From Kazachstania africana CBS 2517 (taxonomy: Eukaryota > Ascomycota > Saccharomycetes > Saccharomycetales > Saccharomycetaceae), in assembly GCF_000304475.1 (NCBI RefSeq), contig NC_018949.1:496001-560000 (forward strand): a stretch of DNA of 64,000 bases, given 5' to 3'. The stretch's first letter is position 1. Each line of letters starts with the position of its first letter. The translations under genes and the position numbers were made by a program. Shown in pieces: positions 46,319 through 56,552 of this stretch. The notes below the pieces were generated by a model. That model had not been told where the DNA came from. It was given only the letters and a program-made list of their open reading frames with translations, and did not search any database.

Positions 46319-49198
46319 CTATACCATATCTACTAGCAGCTTCAAACTTTTCTGAGTATCATTATTCAGTTGAGGCAAAATAACGTTCGCAAAATTGGCG
46401 TTATTAGATTCAATATATTTCTTTAAAACGGATGAAGTATATTGTTTTACCCCATTTGTCAAATCAATCTCAGGTAATGGATCGAATGGTTTGTCTGCTA
46501 TACTGGCCAATTTACTAAAAGAAGAGCCAAAGGTTGTAATCTCTTCGAGGTTATCTAGGTCGATGTATTCGCTGTTTATGTTTGAAATGCTTTCACTCAT
46601 TGTGGTCCTAATTATTGAATCGATTGTTATCCCAAGAAGTTGAGGATATTTTTTAATGAACAAAGTCCCTTCAGTAGGGAATTTAATGCAGCCTAATAGT
46701 GCAATTTTACGATCCAGAAGATTACCAATAGTTGGCAATGTATTAATGACGAAATTAGACCATATTTGCTGGAATAGACCATCCTGTACTTCATCGATAA
46801 ATTGAATACAAAAGTCAGAACCTAATTTAATAGACAGCAGACCGAAAAATACGGTCAATTTTTTAACATATCTCTCTGTCTTGGAGCTCTGGAGACGTTG
46901 CAATAATAATACAGCAATTTCTTTTAAGTATGGTTTCAACCTTTCCATATCGATTACCAACATGATACATTCTAATAATTCAAACCCATGGGTTTCATAT
47001 GCCTTGGATGCAATTAATCTTTGGAAAACACCTAACACAGGAACAAGATCTGGGAATACGGATGGATCAAGTTTAATTACATTTTTTAATAACCTTGTAA
47101 CTGCAGGAACATTTCCCTTTAGTTCCCAAACAGTTGGAGCCAGCATTGGCTGTGCTAATTGTTTGACACTGTCAGGTAAAAACTCACCCTTCTCAATACT
47201 GAAGGAAACCAATTGGAAAACGTATGGAATGAATTCTTGAATATCTTCAGAAAGTATACTGAAAAAAGATGGCATCATGGAATCTATCAAGACAGGTAAA
47301 TGTGGAACCGAAGAGTAAGACAAAATGACACCTACAGATTCGAAAACATAGTGAGTAAATCTAGGATTTGAGGGGTTCTTCGCAATGATGTTAATTATTG
47401 TCATTAATTGGTTCAATAATTCTGGATAAATAGCCTCTATTGTGGCTTCTGACGTTCTTAGCACTCGGAAAACAGCTTTCATCAAAAATTCGTTTTCCGC
47501 TAATTTTTCTGGAGAATTACCATGTTTTGTAATAAGACTGATCAGATTTTTCAATAGAATTTCAGAGCTGCCAGCTAAATCTTCCTTCGTGAAGATAAAA
47601 TTTGGTGAAGTATTTGATTCTCTGATCGTGAGAATTCTTTCGATGGTAACTGATGAATATGTGTATACAACATATTCATCACTTTCTAAGAATGTTGCTA
47701 GTAAGGGCATTATTTCGATAAGTTGTGCTTTACTCAATTGATTTCTAAAGACATAGATAAACTTGATGGCATCAACCCTCAAAATTTGATGAGGCACACT
47801 ATTTGTTAAATCAGGAATAATTTGATTCCTGAAAAAATCTATCACATTTAAAAGTGGATTAGTTGATGAAACACCACTGCTAGTTATGTTACCATTTATG
47901 GCTAACGTACTGAAAAGGTAAACATAAAGATCTTTATATTTCCAGAACTCTGTAGTATTTGATTGATATCTTTCAAAAAACCTTGTCATACGATTCAAAA
48001 AAATGTTGGTAACCAGAACTTCATTTTTATCTTTCAATTCCTTCACAAAATCAGTACATGATCTTCTCCTTGTATCGGTATCCGAACCTTCCAAATCCCT
48101 ACGAATGTACTCAATCGGATCATCTTCAAATAACTCAACGTCTGCTTCACGTAAAGTGACATTTGGCAAAATGATCTGTTCCGTGATATTATTCATTGCA
48201 TCCTCATTGTTAAATATTTCAAAATATTTTGGATTACGAGAAACCGCAGTTAAAAATGATAGTGACTTTGAAACTAAGATGTCAAATTTAGGTTCAGTAG
48301 TGACTGAAGTTAGCAATTGCCATGTTATTTGTATAAAATTGCTGATCATTGGGCCAAAAATATCTTCATATCTTGTTGTATAAAGTTGTACAACTTCTTG
48401 GATTGATGATTTGACTTTGCTTAAGATACTAGCATGTTCACTTTCATCAGCATCTTCCAGCAAAGGATTATTATAGGCGAGATATTTATGGAGAATACCC
48501 ATACCCGTCTTGATATTATCTTCGAAAAATTCTGGAATATCTTGACAATTCAAATCGTAATATAATTTAACTAAGACTAACAACACATCAAATAGAAGGT
48601 TAAGTTTTGCTTGATCATTCGAATTTTGTGTAATCTGCTCATCTACTGCCTTTAACAGATTCAAAAAAGGCACAGTGAAAAAATCGAGAACCATTTTAAT
48701 TTCTAAGAATAATTCATCAGATCTGAAAAGTGGCCTCCATCTTTTGAAAATTGAGTGCGCGACTGTTAGAACACCCTTGTTCAAGACCATATCATCTGGA
48801 GACAATCTTGAAGTTAGATCTTGTAGTAGAGTGGGCCAATTATTTGGGAAATCGGAATCTGCAATGACAGAAATTGCTTCACCAATTTGGACTTGCAAAT
48901 TATTGGGTAAAGTAATCATCAAAGGAACGATTTCCTTCTTGATTAATTCTACGTTACTTTCAGGGATCATATGGTTACCGTTTTCATCGACCCATTTCCT
49001 TCTAATATAGTTTTTGAAAAATAGAGCACCTGCAAGTCTAGTAGAGACAGGCAGATTGTTAGATGCTACAGTATGTAGTAAAGTTAAACCAAAACCATCC
49101 TGATTTTCAAGCTCTTTCAGACTTCTTTCAGCAGATTTGGCGGATGATGCAATGACAGATTCGGATAGATATTTCGCAACAGTTTCTAAATCAACCAT
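46319..49198 (-). CDS. CSE1: CSE1, importin-alpha exportin (CAS)
   Basis: Karyopherin that returns importin-alpha (Srp1) to the cytoplasm with Ran-GTP. 959 residues (S. cerevisiae 960). The importin-beta N-terminal domain is visible at 1-100 (KYLSESVIASSAKSAERSLKELENQDGF ... RLAGALFFKNYIRRKW). HEAT repeats fill the rest, with family segments FEDDPIEYIRRDLEGSDTDTRRRSCTDFVKEL near 365-395 and ALKFIYVFRNQL-like DAIKFIYVFRNQLSK near 480. It is intact end to end. Confidence 0.97.
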   Translation of the reverse strand: MVDLETVAKYLSESVIASSAKSAERSLKELENQDGFGLTLLHTVASNNLPVSTRLAGALFFKNYIRRKWVDENGNHMIPESNVELIKKEIVPLMITLPNNLQVQIGEAISVIADSDFPNNWPTLLQDLTSRLSPDDMVLNKGVLTVAHSIFKRWRPLFRSDELFLEIKMVLDFFTVPFLNLLKAVDEQITQNSNDQAKLNLLFDVLLVLVKLYYDLNCQDIPEFFEDNIKTGMGILHKYLAYNNPLLEDADESEHASILSKVKSSIQEVVQLYTTRYEDIFGPMISNFIQITWQLLTSVTTEPKFDILVSKSLSFLTAVSRNPKYFEIFNNEDAMNNITEQIILPNVTLREADVELFEDDPIEYIRRDLEGSDTDTRRRSCTDFVKELKDKNEVLVTNIFLNRMTRFFERYQSNTTEFWKYKDLYVYLFSTLAINGNITSSGVSSTNPLLNVIDFFRNQIIPDLTNSVPHQILRVDAIKFIYVFRNQLSKAQLIEIMPLLATFLESDEYVVYTYSSVTIERILTIRESNTSPNFIFTKEDLAGSSEILLKNLISLITKHGNSPEKLAENEFLMKAVFRVLRTSEATIEAIYPELLNQLMTIINIIAKNPSNPRFTHYVFESVGVILSYSSVPHLPVLIDSMMPSFFSILSEDIQEFIPYVFQLVSFSIEKGEFLPDSVKQLAQPMLAPTVWELKGNVPAVTRLLKNVIKLDPSVFPDLVPVLGVFQRLIASKAYETHGFELLECIMLVIDMERLKPYLKEIAVLLLQRLQSSKTERYVKKLTVFFGLLSIKLGSDFCIQFIDEVQDGLFQQIWSNFVINTLPTIGNLLDRKIALLGCIKFPTEGTLFIKKYPQLLGITIDSIIRTTMSESISNINSEYIDLDNLEEITTFGSSFSKLASIADKPFDPLPEIDLTNGVKQYTSSVLKKYIESNNANFANVILPQLNNDTQKSLKLLVDMV

Positions 49199-49400
49199 AA
49201 CTAGTTTCGTTCACTTTTTTCTCCTTACGAAAACTTGTATTTGTATGCCAATTGTGAGTAAACCTCAGCAGTTCAATCCCTCTACAAAGATTCAAATGAC
49301 TGTCAAAGAAAAGAGTTAAAAGTATCATCAAAAGAGCCTGATGGCTATATTTTTTTTTCCTGTTTCCATGTAGAAAAAAATATTGAAAAAAAAATACTAG

Positions 49401-49406
49401 CACGTG
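49401..49406. promoter_or_regulatory. CACGTG box in the CSE1-DOC1 spacer
   Basis: Single CACGTG about 203 bp upstream of the CSE1 ATG and just beyond the DOC1 stop. Likely a Cbf1-type site for CSE1. Confidence 0.4.
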
Positions 49407-49493
49407 ATCTTTACTAAATCGATGAGACACATTGAAAGACTACTCAGTTGAAAGGTTGGAATATTTATATAAGATGATTGTACATAGATCTGA

Positions 49494-50234
49494 TCATCTG
49501 ATGGAGAAGCCGGGAAACATATGGTCAGTTACAGCAGAATGTCCGAGCATTGTATCTTCCATGGTTTTCTTACCAGTTGGTGTATAAATTCTCATTGCAC
49601 GAAGATGAGTGTCTTTACCATTTTCATGGTTGTGAGGGAAGACAAACCTGATAAATTGACATTTCAGCAAACCGTCGTCTCTGTTGTCCTCGAACGTAAG
49701 GCCTAGCCATCCATTGATGCACCTAATCTCCAGTGTTTTGTAGTAAACAGCATCAGACGGACTGTGTCCAACGTAAACATGTATAATCTTGGGCGTATAA
49801 GACTCATCGGCTCTGATAGATAGATACATCGCCAGCAGAACTATTTCAACTCTTTTACTGAAGTAAATATCTACTTTATGTGGTTGTCCTCCATCACTTT
49901 GCCAGAACGTGTCACAATCGTTATTAAGAACGTTCTCGATGGGGTTCCCAGCCTTGCTTGAAGACGCTTTCCATAACGGTAGATTACTGATGTTTAAATA
50001 ACTGTTCCTCTCAAGAATTGACAATCCTTCGTAATATGTTGTATGCTGTTTAAGTGCCTCGTCTGAGTAGCCTGCTCCGTTATTGTTATAACGGTTGATG
50101 TACATCTTGTTCAATGTAGCACTGGGTACCGAATCGTCAATCACCACTCGATCGATTTTCTTGGAAGAAACAGGCTCCAAAGCATTGGACGGAGCCAATT
50201 TATCAAGCAATGACTGTATTCTCACTGATTCCAT
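49494..50234 (-). CDS. DOC1: DOC1/APC10, anaphase-promoting complex processivity subunit
   Basis: APC/C subunit that with Cdh1/Cdc20 binds destruction-box degrons. 246 residues from the ATG at 50234; the frame is open 24 codons further but begins with GTG, which yeast would not normally use. The DOC jelly-roll domain shows LPLWKASSSKAGNPIENVLNND, TFWQSDGGQPHKVDIYFSKRV and FIRFVFPHNHENGKDTHLRAMRIY. The protein ends in Ile-Arg (FPGFSIR), the IR tail that docks on Cdc27. S. cerevisiae Doc1 is 250 aa in its accepted form. Confidence 0.95.
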   Translation of the reverse strand: MESVRIQSLLDKLAPSNALEPVSSKKIDRVVIDDSVPSATLNKMYINRYNNNGAGYSDEALKQHTTYYEGLSILERNSYLNISNLPLWKASSSKAGNPIENVLNNDCDTFWQSDGGQPHKVDIYFSKRVEIVLLAMYLSIRADESYTPKIIHVYVGHSPSDAVYYKTLEIRCINGWLGLTFEDNRDDGLLKCQFIRFVFPHNHENGKDTHLRAMRIYTPTGKKTMEDTMLGHSAVTDHMFPGFSIR

Positions 50235-50359
50235 CGTTACTGCTTGCGCTATTAACCTCAATTTTACCCTCGATGGTATCTTGCTTTTTTGTGTGTTTTT
50301 TTCCACCTATTTTGAAATCTATTAAGAGGTCAGGATTGAGTAGTATAAAAGATAAAAAG

Positions 50360-51574
50360 TTATATACAATCGTCCTTTAAAGTGGCTATCCAGGAACCAT
50401 GAGAGAGACATATTTTTGCGTTTTCGACAAGATCACGTCTCTGTTCCTGTTCAGCTTTGAATTGTAAGTATGATAATCCGTTTTCGACATCGGATTTCAG
50501 CGATTTATACAAATTCCATTGAGAATATCTACTTAAAATGGATTCGCATCCCCGTCTAAGTGGCTTATCCAGTTTCGTGTAGAACCCATTTTTAACACCA
50601 TTTAATATGGCCTGTTCAATAGTATGCTCTTGACTTGGGAATACTTTTATAAAACTCGTCGCTGACGGAAGTTGACTATCACTTGTCTTATCATCAGTAA
50701 ATGATCCCTGGTAGGTTAGAAACTGAAACCTCGATATAAGGTCTAGGGACGAACAAAGCCTCGTATGGAAACATCTAATTAGTGCTTTTTTGTCAGTATC
50801 ATTTAATTCTGGTATGACCAAATATTTGAGATACACTGGTGTCTCCATCAATTCCCACGTCAAACTATTTAATGCAGACGTGATTTGTTTAATACACAAT
50901 TTATCAGAACACGATTTTGACAGCGTAATATCAGAATCTAATCTCCCAGGTTTCGTCCGTACTGCACCTTTTCTCTTGAAATTCATTCTGCCTCTCAATA
51001 TTTTCGACTTGCCTGGATCGATATATTGCAACCGATCATCTTCACTCATTTCTATATCTAGTTCCGATGCATCTTCTAGATGATCCATACTAGCATCTCC
51101 ACAAGGTAACCTTGAAACGTATAAAGCTAACTTCCACTTCGATTTCCATCTAAATTTACCTCCTTGCGCAGATTTATCAAGAAATGATGAAGTCTCGTTG
51201 TTTTTAAGATCTTGCATATTTTTTAGCAAAACGAAATTAAATCCACGTAAAGCCAAGATTTCAGCATGGCAATCATGTAATATCCTCCCACAGCTCCTGT
51301 CTAGCCTTGCATTTGGCATGGCTTTCACCCCAGTGGATATTGCTATCAGTTTAAGATCTTTTTCATCTGCATTTTCATTGATAGCTACTACAGCTGCTAG
51401 TACAGTCCACTCCTTAGTGCCATTAGAACGTGTAACTGGTTTACTCGATGCTTTCAACTGGTCATACTCTTCGTAAACTAACTTGGCTATTTCATCACCT
51501 AGAGAATCGTTCATCTCATTCGACACTTTTCGATGTTTTGAAATGGATTTTAATGTCTTCGGAAGATCTGACAT
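50360..51574 (-). CDS. TAD1: TAD1, tRNA adenosine deaminase for A37 of tRNA-Ala
   Basis: ADAR/ADAT1-type enzyme converting adenosine 37 of tRNA-Ala to inosine. The zinc/catalytic motif HAEILALRGF and PCGDAS are present, with a second Cys region (SCSDKLC) as in ADAT1. The frame runs from 51658, but that ATG is only 13 bp from the RTF1 stop and has T at -3. The ATG at 51574 (MSDLPKTLK, 404 residues, context GAAAATATG with A at -3) is chosen. A third ATG at 51514 gives 384 residues and best matches the N-terminus of the 400-aa S. cerevisiae protein. So the true start is uncertain, but the deaminase core is not. Confidence 0.9.
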   Translation of the reverse strand: MSDLPKTLKSISKHRKVSNEMNDSLGDEIAKLVYEEYDQLKASSKPVTRSNGTKEWTVLAAVVAINENADEKDLKLIAISTGVKAMPNARLDRSCGRILHDCHAEILALRGFNFVLLKNMQDLKNNETSSFLDKSAQGGKFRWKSKWKLALYVSRLPCGDASMDHLEDASELDIEMSEDDRLQYIDPGKSKILRGRMNFKRKGAVRTKPGRLDSDITLSKSCSDKLCIKQITSALNSLTWELMETPVYLKYLVIPELNDTDKKALIRCFHTRLCSSLDLISRFQFLTYQGSFTDDKTSDSQLPSATSFIKVFPSQEHTIEQAILNGVKNGFYTKLDKPLRRGCESILSRYSQWNLYKSLKSDVENGLSYLQFKAEQEQRRDLVENAKICLSHGSWIATLKDDCI

Positions 51575-51670
51575 ATTTTCAATACGGAAATTTTTGCATC
51601 CAATGACAGGGTTAAATGAACTACTAATAACAAACCGATTTACTATATAATCGTACATATATTTAAATGT

Positions 51671-53338
51671 TCAGATACCTAGATCAAACTCGATATTTAA
51701 ACCACTAATCATTTTTTCTAACCCTCCTAAACGCCTAAACTGAGCAAGTAAGAGCTCTTTTTCCTTACGTTTGGTGGCTTCTTCGTTCTCTTCCATTTTC
51801 TTTTGCTGTGCAAGAGCTTTTGCTCTCTCATTTTCTTCTTTTTGGATCTCCTGGTAGTAGATTTTCGTCCTTGTCTTTAATCTACTGAATGGATCACTCT
51901 TATCAATCGGTAAGTCCTCCTTTTTAACATGCTCTGCATTTCTAAGTTTATCCATATTCACTTTTTTATTCTTTGATGTTAATGCGCCCAGTTTCTTTGA
52001 ACCAGTTTGATCATTTTCATGATGCTTTTCGTACATATTCATTCTCTTTTCAAAGTTTCTCAATTGTGCAGAATACTTAGCAACATCTCTTTCATTATTC
52101 GTTTCACGAGCGTATTGGAGTTTTTCCTTTAGAACGGTCTTTTCAAGAACAGCATTAGTACCTGATAATTTTTTATTGAATACCATTCTATTACGAACAA
52201 TTTCATTTGTAAGCTTCTCAGTCAATGGTTCAGACACGAAGGATACTAGCTCCTTAGACTTACTTTTCAATGTATAGACCGTTGGTTTTGGAATATGTGA
52301 ACTTTCAAGTGATCTGATGTATCTTTCGTATTCTTGTGGGGTGATTAAACCATCACTGAAAAAACTCATTTGGAAAACTTTTCTGTCTTTGCCTTGGGTA
52401 ACACCAAAATACTGATTAGTGAAGAATTTACCCATACTATAAGGCTTTTGTAAAAATATTCTTTCTATCTTGACCATACGATAACTGGTTTGCCCTGTAC
52501 GTTTGTCGACACCAACATTAACTCTACCATAACAACCTTTAACAATCTCACCGAAATCTGGGTAGAAACAGAATTTAGCAACAAAAGAACGCCCTATTCT
52601 CAATTTATTGAAGTCGTTAAGTTCCGTATCCCTATCAGTATCTTCTGCCCACTCAACTTCTTCGTCCTCTTCATCTTTATACGCGGTCTTCCTTTCGTAC
52701 GGGTTGTAATCTTCCTCTTCTTCATATTCGCTTCCTTCCCTATATTCATCTTCAAACTCTTCTTCATCCTCTTCCTCCTCTTCTTCATAGTCACTATATT
52801 GACGGCTTTTGTTTTTCTTTTCTCTTTGCTTCTTCAATTGAGATAATTTGGATGCCTTAAGATCAGTATGTCCAGTCGCATGTGTAGCTCTTCCGGATGA
52901 ACGCGTCTTCAATGCTTCGTCGTCCTCGTTTCTTTCTTTTTGTCTTTTTAGATTTTTATTACGGTCTTTGAAGAATTGCCTTTCTCTATATTTCCTCATA
53001 GTTTGAGATCTATCGTACAGTACAGTTTCACGTTCCATTTCAGGTAACGACTCCAGATAGTCACGATCTTCTTCGTTTTTATATTTACCTTCTAATGGGA
53101 AAGGATTCTCCTCATACTCTTCCTCATCGTCATTTTCATTGTAAGCACCGTCACCACCATCTATAGCAGCAGGATTATAATCATCTTCATCCTCATCACT
53201 ATCTGACTCAATCCTTCTCTTTTTATTTGCAGAAGAATCACCGGATTGCTTTGTTCTCTTTGAAGTCGTAAGGACTTCTTCTTCTTCTTCTTCATCAGCA
53301 CCAGCTAAAGCCAATAAATCTTCATCAATATCAGACAT
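51671..53338 (-). CDS. RTF1: RTF1, Paf1-complex elongation factor
   Basis: Nuclear transcription elongation factor that stimulates H2B ubiquitination and links Paf1C to Spt5. 555 residues (S. cerevisiae 558). The N-terminal half is charged with poly-Glu tracts and a histone-modification region (residues ~60-135, [33 protein letters not shown]). The Plus3 domain (about 240-370) includes [34 protein letters not shown] and [16 protein letters not shown] coiled-coil C-terminus ends in [16 protein letters not shown]1 follows in tandem at 96 bp or less. Confidence 0.97.
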   Translation of the reverse strand: MSDIDEDLLALAGADEEEEEEVLTTSKRTKQSGDSSANKKRRIESDSDEDEDDYNPAAIDGGDGAYNENDDEEEYEENPFPLEGKYKNEEDRDYLESLPEMERETVLYDRSQTMRKYRERQFFKDRNKNLKRQKERNEDDEALKTRSSGRATHATGHTDLKASKLSQLKKQREKKNKSRQYSDYEEEEEEDEEEFEDEYREGSEYEEEEDYNPYERKTAYKDEEDEEVEWAEDTDRDTELNDFNKLRIGRSFVAKFCFYPDFGEIVKGCYGRVNVGVDKRTGQTSYRMVKIERIFLQKPYSMGKFFTNQYFGVTQGKDRKVFQMSFFSDGLITPQEYERYIRSLESSHIPKPTVYTLKSKSKELVSFVSEPLTEKLTNEIVRNRMVFNKKLSGTNAVLEKTVLKEKLQYARETNNERDVAKYSAQLRNFEKRMNMYEKHHENDQTGSKKLGALTSKNKKVNMDKLRNAEHVKKEDLPIDKSDPFSRLKTRTKIYYQEIQKEENERAKALAQQKKMEENEEATKRKEKELLLAQFRRLGGLEKMISGLNIEFDLGI

Positions 53339-53653
53339 AACAAATACAGTTATTCTACTATATGAACCTCACTGTTCTTCTTCCTTAAGATGGACGAAAT
53401 CTTGGGCTACAATCTCATTATATACAAATTGATCTTTTCAATCTCAATTTTCGTTAATGGCAAAACGGCCCCGTAAAAAATGATAAATATGACTAGTGAT
53501 GCAGAAGAATACATTGACTACAAACAGCACTACTACAAATCAACTAACACACAGCTTACAAGGCGAAAATCATGGCAAGAATGATCATGCAATTATATCC
53601 CATGAGAAATTGGCTTTATAAACAAAGACAACCTGTTATATAGATCAGGTTAC
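53339..53653. promoter_or_regulatory. RTF1 promoter / GUS1 3' region
   Basis: A 315-bp spacer between two minus-strand genes. AT-rich; no motif cluster or RNA gene recognised. Confidence 0.4.
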
Positions 53654-55774
53654 TTATTTCTTAGCACCATACTTATTAACAGATTTACCATCTGGAATAG
53701 TGAAGAAAACGTATGGCTTACCATCCTTTGGTAGGGAGTCTAATCTGAAGTAACCCTTTCTTTCAAATTGAATGACATCACCGACCTTCATTTCCTTGAC
53801 GTTCAAGTCAGCAATGGCAGAAGTGTGAAATTCGGTTTCTGGGGTTAAGAAATCTTCGAAACTTTCATCTTCTTCTAACTTGTCCTTGCTGATTAAATGG
53901 TCGAAATCAACTAAATCAACTGGAACAACGTCTTCGGTGTCGGCCAACCAAGTTAACTTGTGGGCAGTCTTCTTGAAGTCACCTTCTAAGTGTACTTTAG
54001 CTTCCATAGAACCGTCTGCGTTCTTTTTGGTAATGATGATGTTACCCCAGTCCATTAAAGTAACTTCTTCATTGACTTCAATAACATCAGCGTCTTCCTT
54101 ATCAACTACGATGTCCTTGTAGTAGATTACCTTCTTCTCACCAACAGCTGGATTCTTCTTGTGTTTTGGTTTCATTTCAATCTTTGGTGTTTCTGGAGCA
54201 TCTTCACCAGTTAGGTGAATCTTAACTGGATTAACAACAGCAGTGTGTCTTGGAGCAACAGGGTCGATGACCTTCTTGTTGAAAGCCCAAATAATGTTCC
54301 ATTCTAAGTTAATAACATTTCTGGATGGGCCTTGAGATAAGACGAAGTTTCTTAAACCTTCAACGGTCATACCTCTTCTTCTGACACCTCTGACCGTTGG
54401 GAATCTTGGATCATCCCAGTTTGAGACTAAATGCTTGTCAACCATCCATTGTAACTTTCTTTTGGATAATAAGGTTCTAACGAAGTTGACACGAGCGAAA
54501 TCCCAAATGTGAACCTTTCTTAAATGTAAAGCATTTAACATCCATTCGTATTGGGCGTTACGGTCCCTGTATTCAATGGTACGTAAAGCGTGGGTTACAC
54601 CTTCAAGAGCATCAACAATTGGAACACAGAAATCGTAAGTTGGGTACATTTTCCATGTAGCGCCTGTTCTGTGGTGAGGAGTTAAGTTACATCTGTAAAT
54701 AACTGGATCTCTCAAAGTCTTGTTTAAAGCGGCATAATCAATCTTAGCACGGACACAGTTCTTTAGACCTTCTTCAGTACCATTCTTCATTTCTTCAGTG
54801 AAAATTCTTAAGTTTTCTTCAACAGTACGGTCTCTTCTAGCAGATGCAATGCCATCCATACGTTCTTCTCTCATCTTTTCAGTTGGAGTATCGTCACAGT
54901 AAGCACCGCCTTCCTTGATTAATTGGACACATAAGTCGTACATTTCTTGGAAGTAATCGGAAGAGTAAGTGACTCTGTCACCTTTAATTCCTAATAATTC
55001 TAAATCTTCTAAGATAGAATCTTGAAATTCGGTCTTTTCTTTGGAAGGATTAGTGTCATCGAATCTGATAATTAACTTACCTTTGTAAGCTTGAGCGAAA
55101 TATTGGTTCAATAAAGCGGCTTTGGCGTGTCCAATATGTAAGTATCCAGATGGTTCTGGTGGGAAACGGGTGACAACTTCACCAATCTTAGCGTCTGGTA
55201 AATCAATTTCAAAGTTAGCCTTGTGAGTTTCCTTCTTCTTACCGGCAGATGCATTTTTTTTCAATTCTTGTAAAGATTTGGTTAAAAATTCGTGAACAGT
55301 TCCAAATAATGGGTCCATTTCTAAAAGACTGTACCAACGAGAAACATTAACATAGACTTTGTTCTTAATGATAGAACCAACCATACCGTTGGATCTTAAA
55401 GCACCCCAAGCAGCAATATCTGCAGCAGAGTATTCAAGACCACCGGAGATGAAAGTTCTCAAGTTTAAATAGGCATCTAATTTTTCTAGAGATTGAGCTA
55501 ATTTTTGGAAATTCTTGACGATGAATTCTTCAGAAGCGACGTTGATCCATTCAGAAGCAACATTAGCATTTCTGAAAGCATCTGGGAAAGCAGCAACAAT
55601 CTTGTTGAATGATCCTTCAGAAGATCCATTGAAAGTAGCTGGTGCAGATTTCTTATCATCGACAAATTCGATCTTGATTGCGTCTGGCCTAGCAGCATTG
55701 ACGAGACGTGCAGCAATTAAACTGTCATAGGCCACAACTGGGGCCTTACCGTTGATAACTAAGGTAGCAGACAT
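53654..55774 (-). CDS. GUS1: GUS1, cytosolic glutamyl-tRNA synthetase
   Basis: Class I synthetase charging tRNA-Glu in the cytosol, held with MetRS by Arc1. 706 residues (S. cerevisiae 708). The N-terminal GST-like domain (about 1-170) is the Arc1-binding part. The catalytic domain shows the HIGH box PPEPSGYLHIGHAKAALLNQYFA near 208-230 and the KMSKS equivalent TLLSKRKLQWMV near 440. A beta-barrel anticodon-binding region (about 520-700) follows (VTLMDWGNIIITKK ... GDVIQFERKGYFRLD). Codon choice is strongly biased to preferred yeast codons (AAG, TTG, GGT, GAA), as expected of an abundant protein. Confidence 0.98.
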   Translation of the reverse strand: MSATLVINGKAPVVAYDSLIAARLVNAARPDAIKIEFVDDKKSAPATFNGSSEGSFNKIVAAFPDAFRNANVASEWINVASEEFIVKNFQKLAQSLEKLDAYLNLRTFISGGLEYSAADIAAWGALRSNGMVGSIIKNKVYVNVSRWYSLLEMDPLFGTVHEFLTKSLQELKKNASAGKKKETHKANFEIDLPDAKIGEVVTRFPPEPSGYLHIGHAKAALLNQYFAQAYKGKLIIRFDDTNPSKEKTEFQDSILEDLELLGIKGDRVTYSSDYFQEMYDLCVQLIKEGGAYCDDTPTEKMREERMDGIASARRDRTVEENLRIFTEEMKNGTEEGLKNCVRAKIDYAALNKTLRDPVIYRCNLTPHHRTGATWKMYPTYDFCVPIVDALEGVTHALRTIEYRDRNAQYEWMLNALHLRKVHIWDFARVNFVRTLLSKRKLQWMVDKHLVSNWDDPRFPTVRGVRRRGMTVEGLRNFVLSQGPSRNVINLEWNIIWAFNKKVIDPVAPRHTAVVNPVKIHLTGEDAPETPKIEMKPKHKKNPAVGEKKVIYYKDIVVDKEDADVIEVNEEVTLMDWGNIIITKKNADGSMEAKVHLEGDFKKTAHKLTWLADTEDVVPVDLVDFDHLISKDKLEEDESFEDFLTPETEFHTSAIADLNVKEMKVGDVIQFERKGYFRLDSLPKDGKPYVFFTIPDGKSVNKYGAKK

Positions 55775-55934
55775 GACTGGTAACTCTTTTGAACCTGAAT
55801 CCTATTAACAAATTCATCAGAAATAGTTCAAAATCTTTTTTCCTCCCTCGATATCGAAGAAAAATTCCACTTGGGCAGGAGCCCATACTAGCAAAAAAAA
55901 GATACAATCAGTGCAACGATTTAATTCTTCCAGG

Positions 55935-55941
55935 CGGGTAA
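55935..55941 (-). promoter_or_regulatory. Reb1 site before GUS1
   Basis: CGGGTAA (TTACCCG on the minus strand), 161 bp upstream of the GUS1 ATG. Confidence 0.5.
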
Positions 55942-56460
55942 CGACAATTTCCATTACTCAAAAAACGCAGTAGAGCCTCATTTGTACGTCGTATTCTCTG
56001 TTAGTTTCTCACCAGGAACACATTTACCGTGAAGCATTCGCAGGACCAAGAAAAACCACGTAGCACCATACTAAGACGTCATAAGATAGAATAGACATTA
56101 AATTTCATACTATTAAGAGGTATTCACAGTATGATCTTACCTTGGACAGCGGTAGAAATTAAATCTAAGATTCATAGTAAATTCTTAGCAGGTTATCTTT
56201 GTCATATTGCAATATTTAAGTCCCACTGCCTCCACTTCCAAGAGAATTCTCATGTCTTTGCCATACAGATCCTATAATGCCAAGCCAAAATTGCGGTAGC
56301 TGAAATCGGCTGTAAAAGTCAGCGAATATTACACTTGTCAAACCTATCAGATCAGTGCAATGGTCTTACAGAAGTTGGAAATTCAATATTCAGGAAATCG
56401 AGAAAATTGAATTGTCACGTGATAAGCCGGGTTACACAAAATCTGTTCCCATAATTAAGA

Positions 56461-56481
56461 TGAAAAATTTAATGCGATGAG
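56461..56481 (+). promoter_or_regulatory. RRPE-PAC pair before RAI1
   Basis: TGAAAAATTT (56461-56470) followed three bases later by the exact PAC core GCGATGAG (56474-56481), 72-92 bp upstream of the RAI1 ATG. This is the standard ribosome-biogenesis promoter architecture. A TCACGTGA lies 40 bp further upstream. Confidence 0.8.
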
Positions 56482-56552
56482 CCAGTCCCAGATATTTGAG
56501 TAAGTTGAAAGCAAATAAGCTATTAGAAGCTATACAGTAGTGTAAGTGCACC

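Larger units (their letters stand above)
55775..56552. promoter_or_regulatory. 778-bp GUS1-RAI1 divergent promoter
   Basis: Contains a Reb1 site (CGGGTAA, 55935-55941, 161 bp before GUS1), TCACGTGA (56415-56422) and an RRPE-PAC pair (56461-56481) before RAI1. The middle 56000-56400 has no recognisable gene or RNA. Confidence 0.55.

Noticed and set aside
49261..49285. tRNA B-box-like GTTCAATCC.
   Set aside because: The flanking bases cannot form a T-stem and no A-box lies at the right distance.
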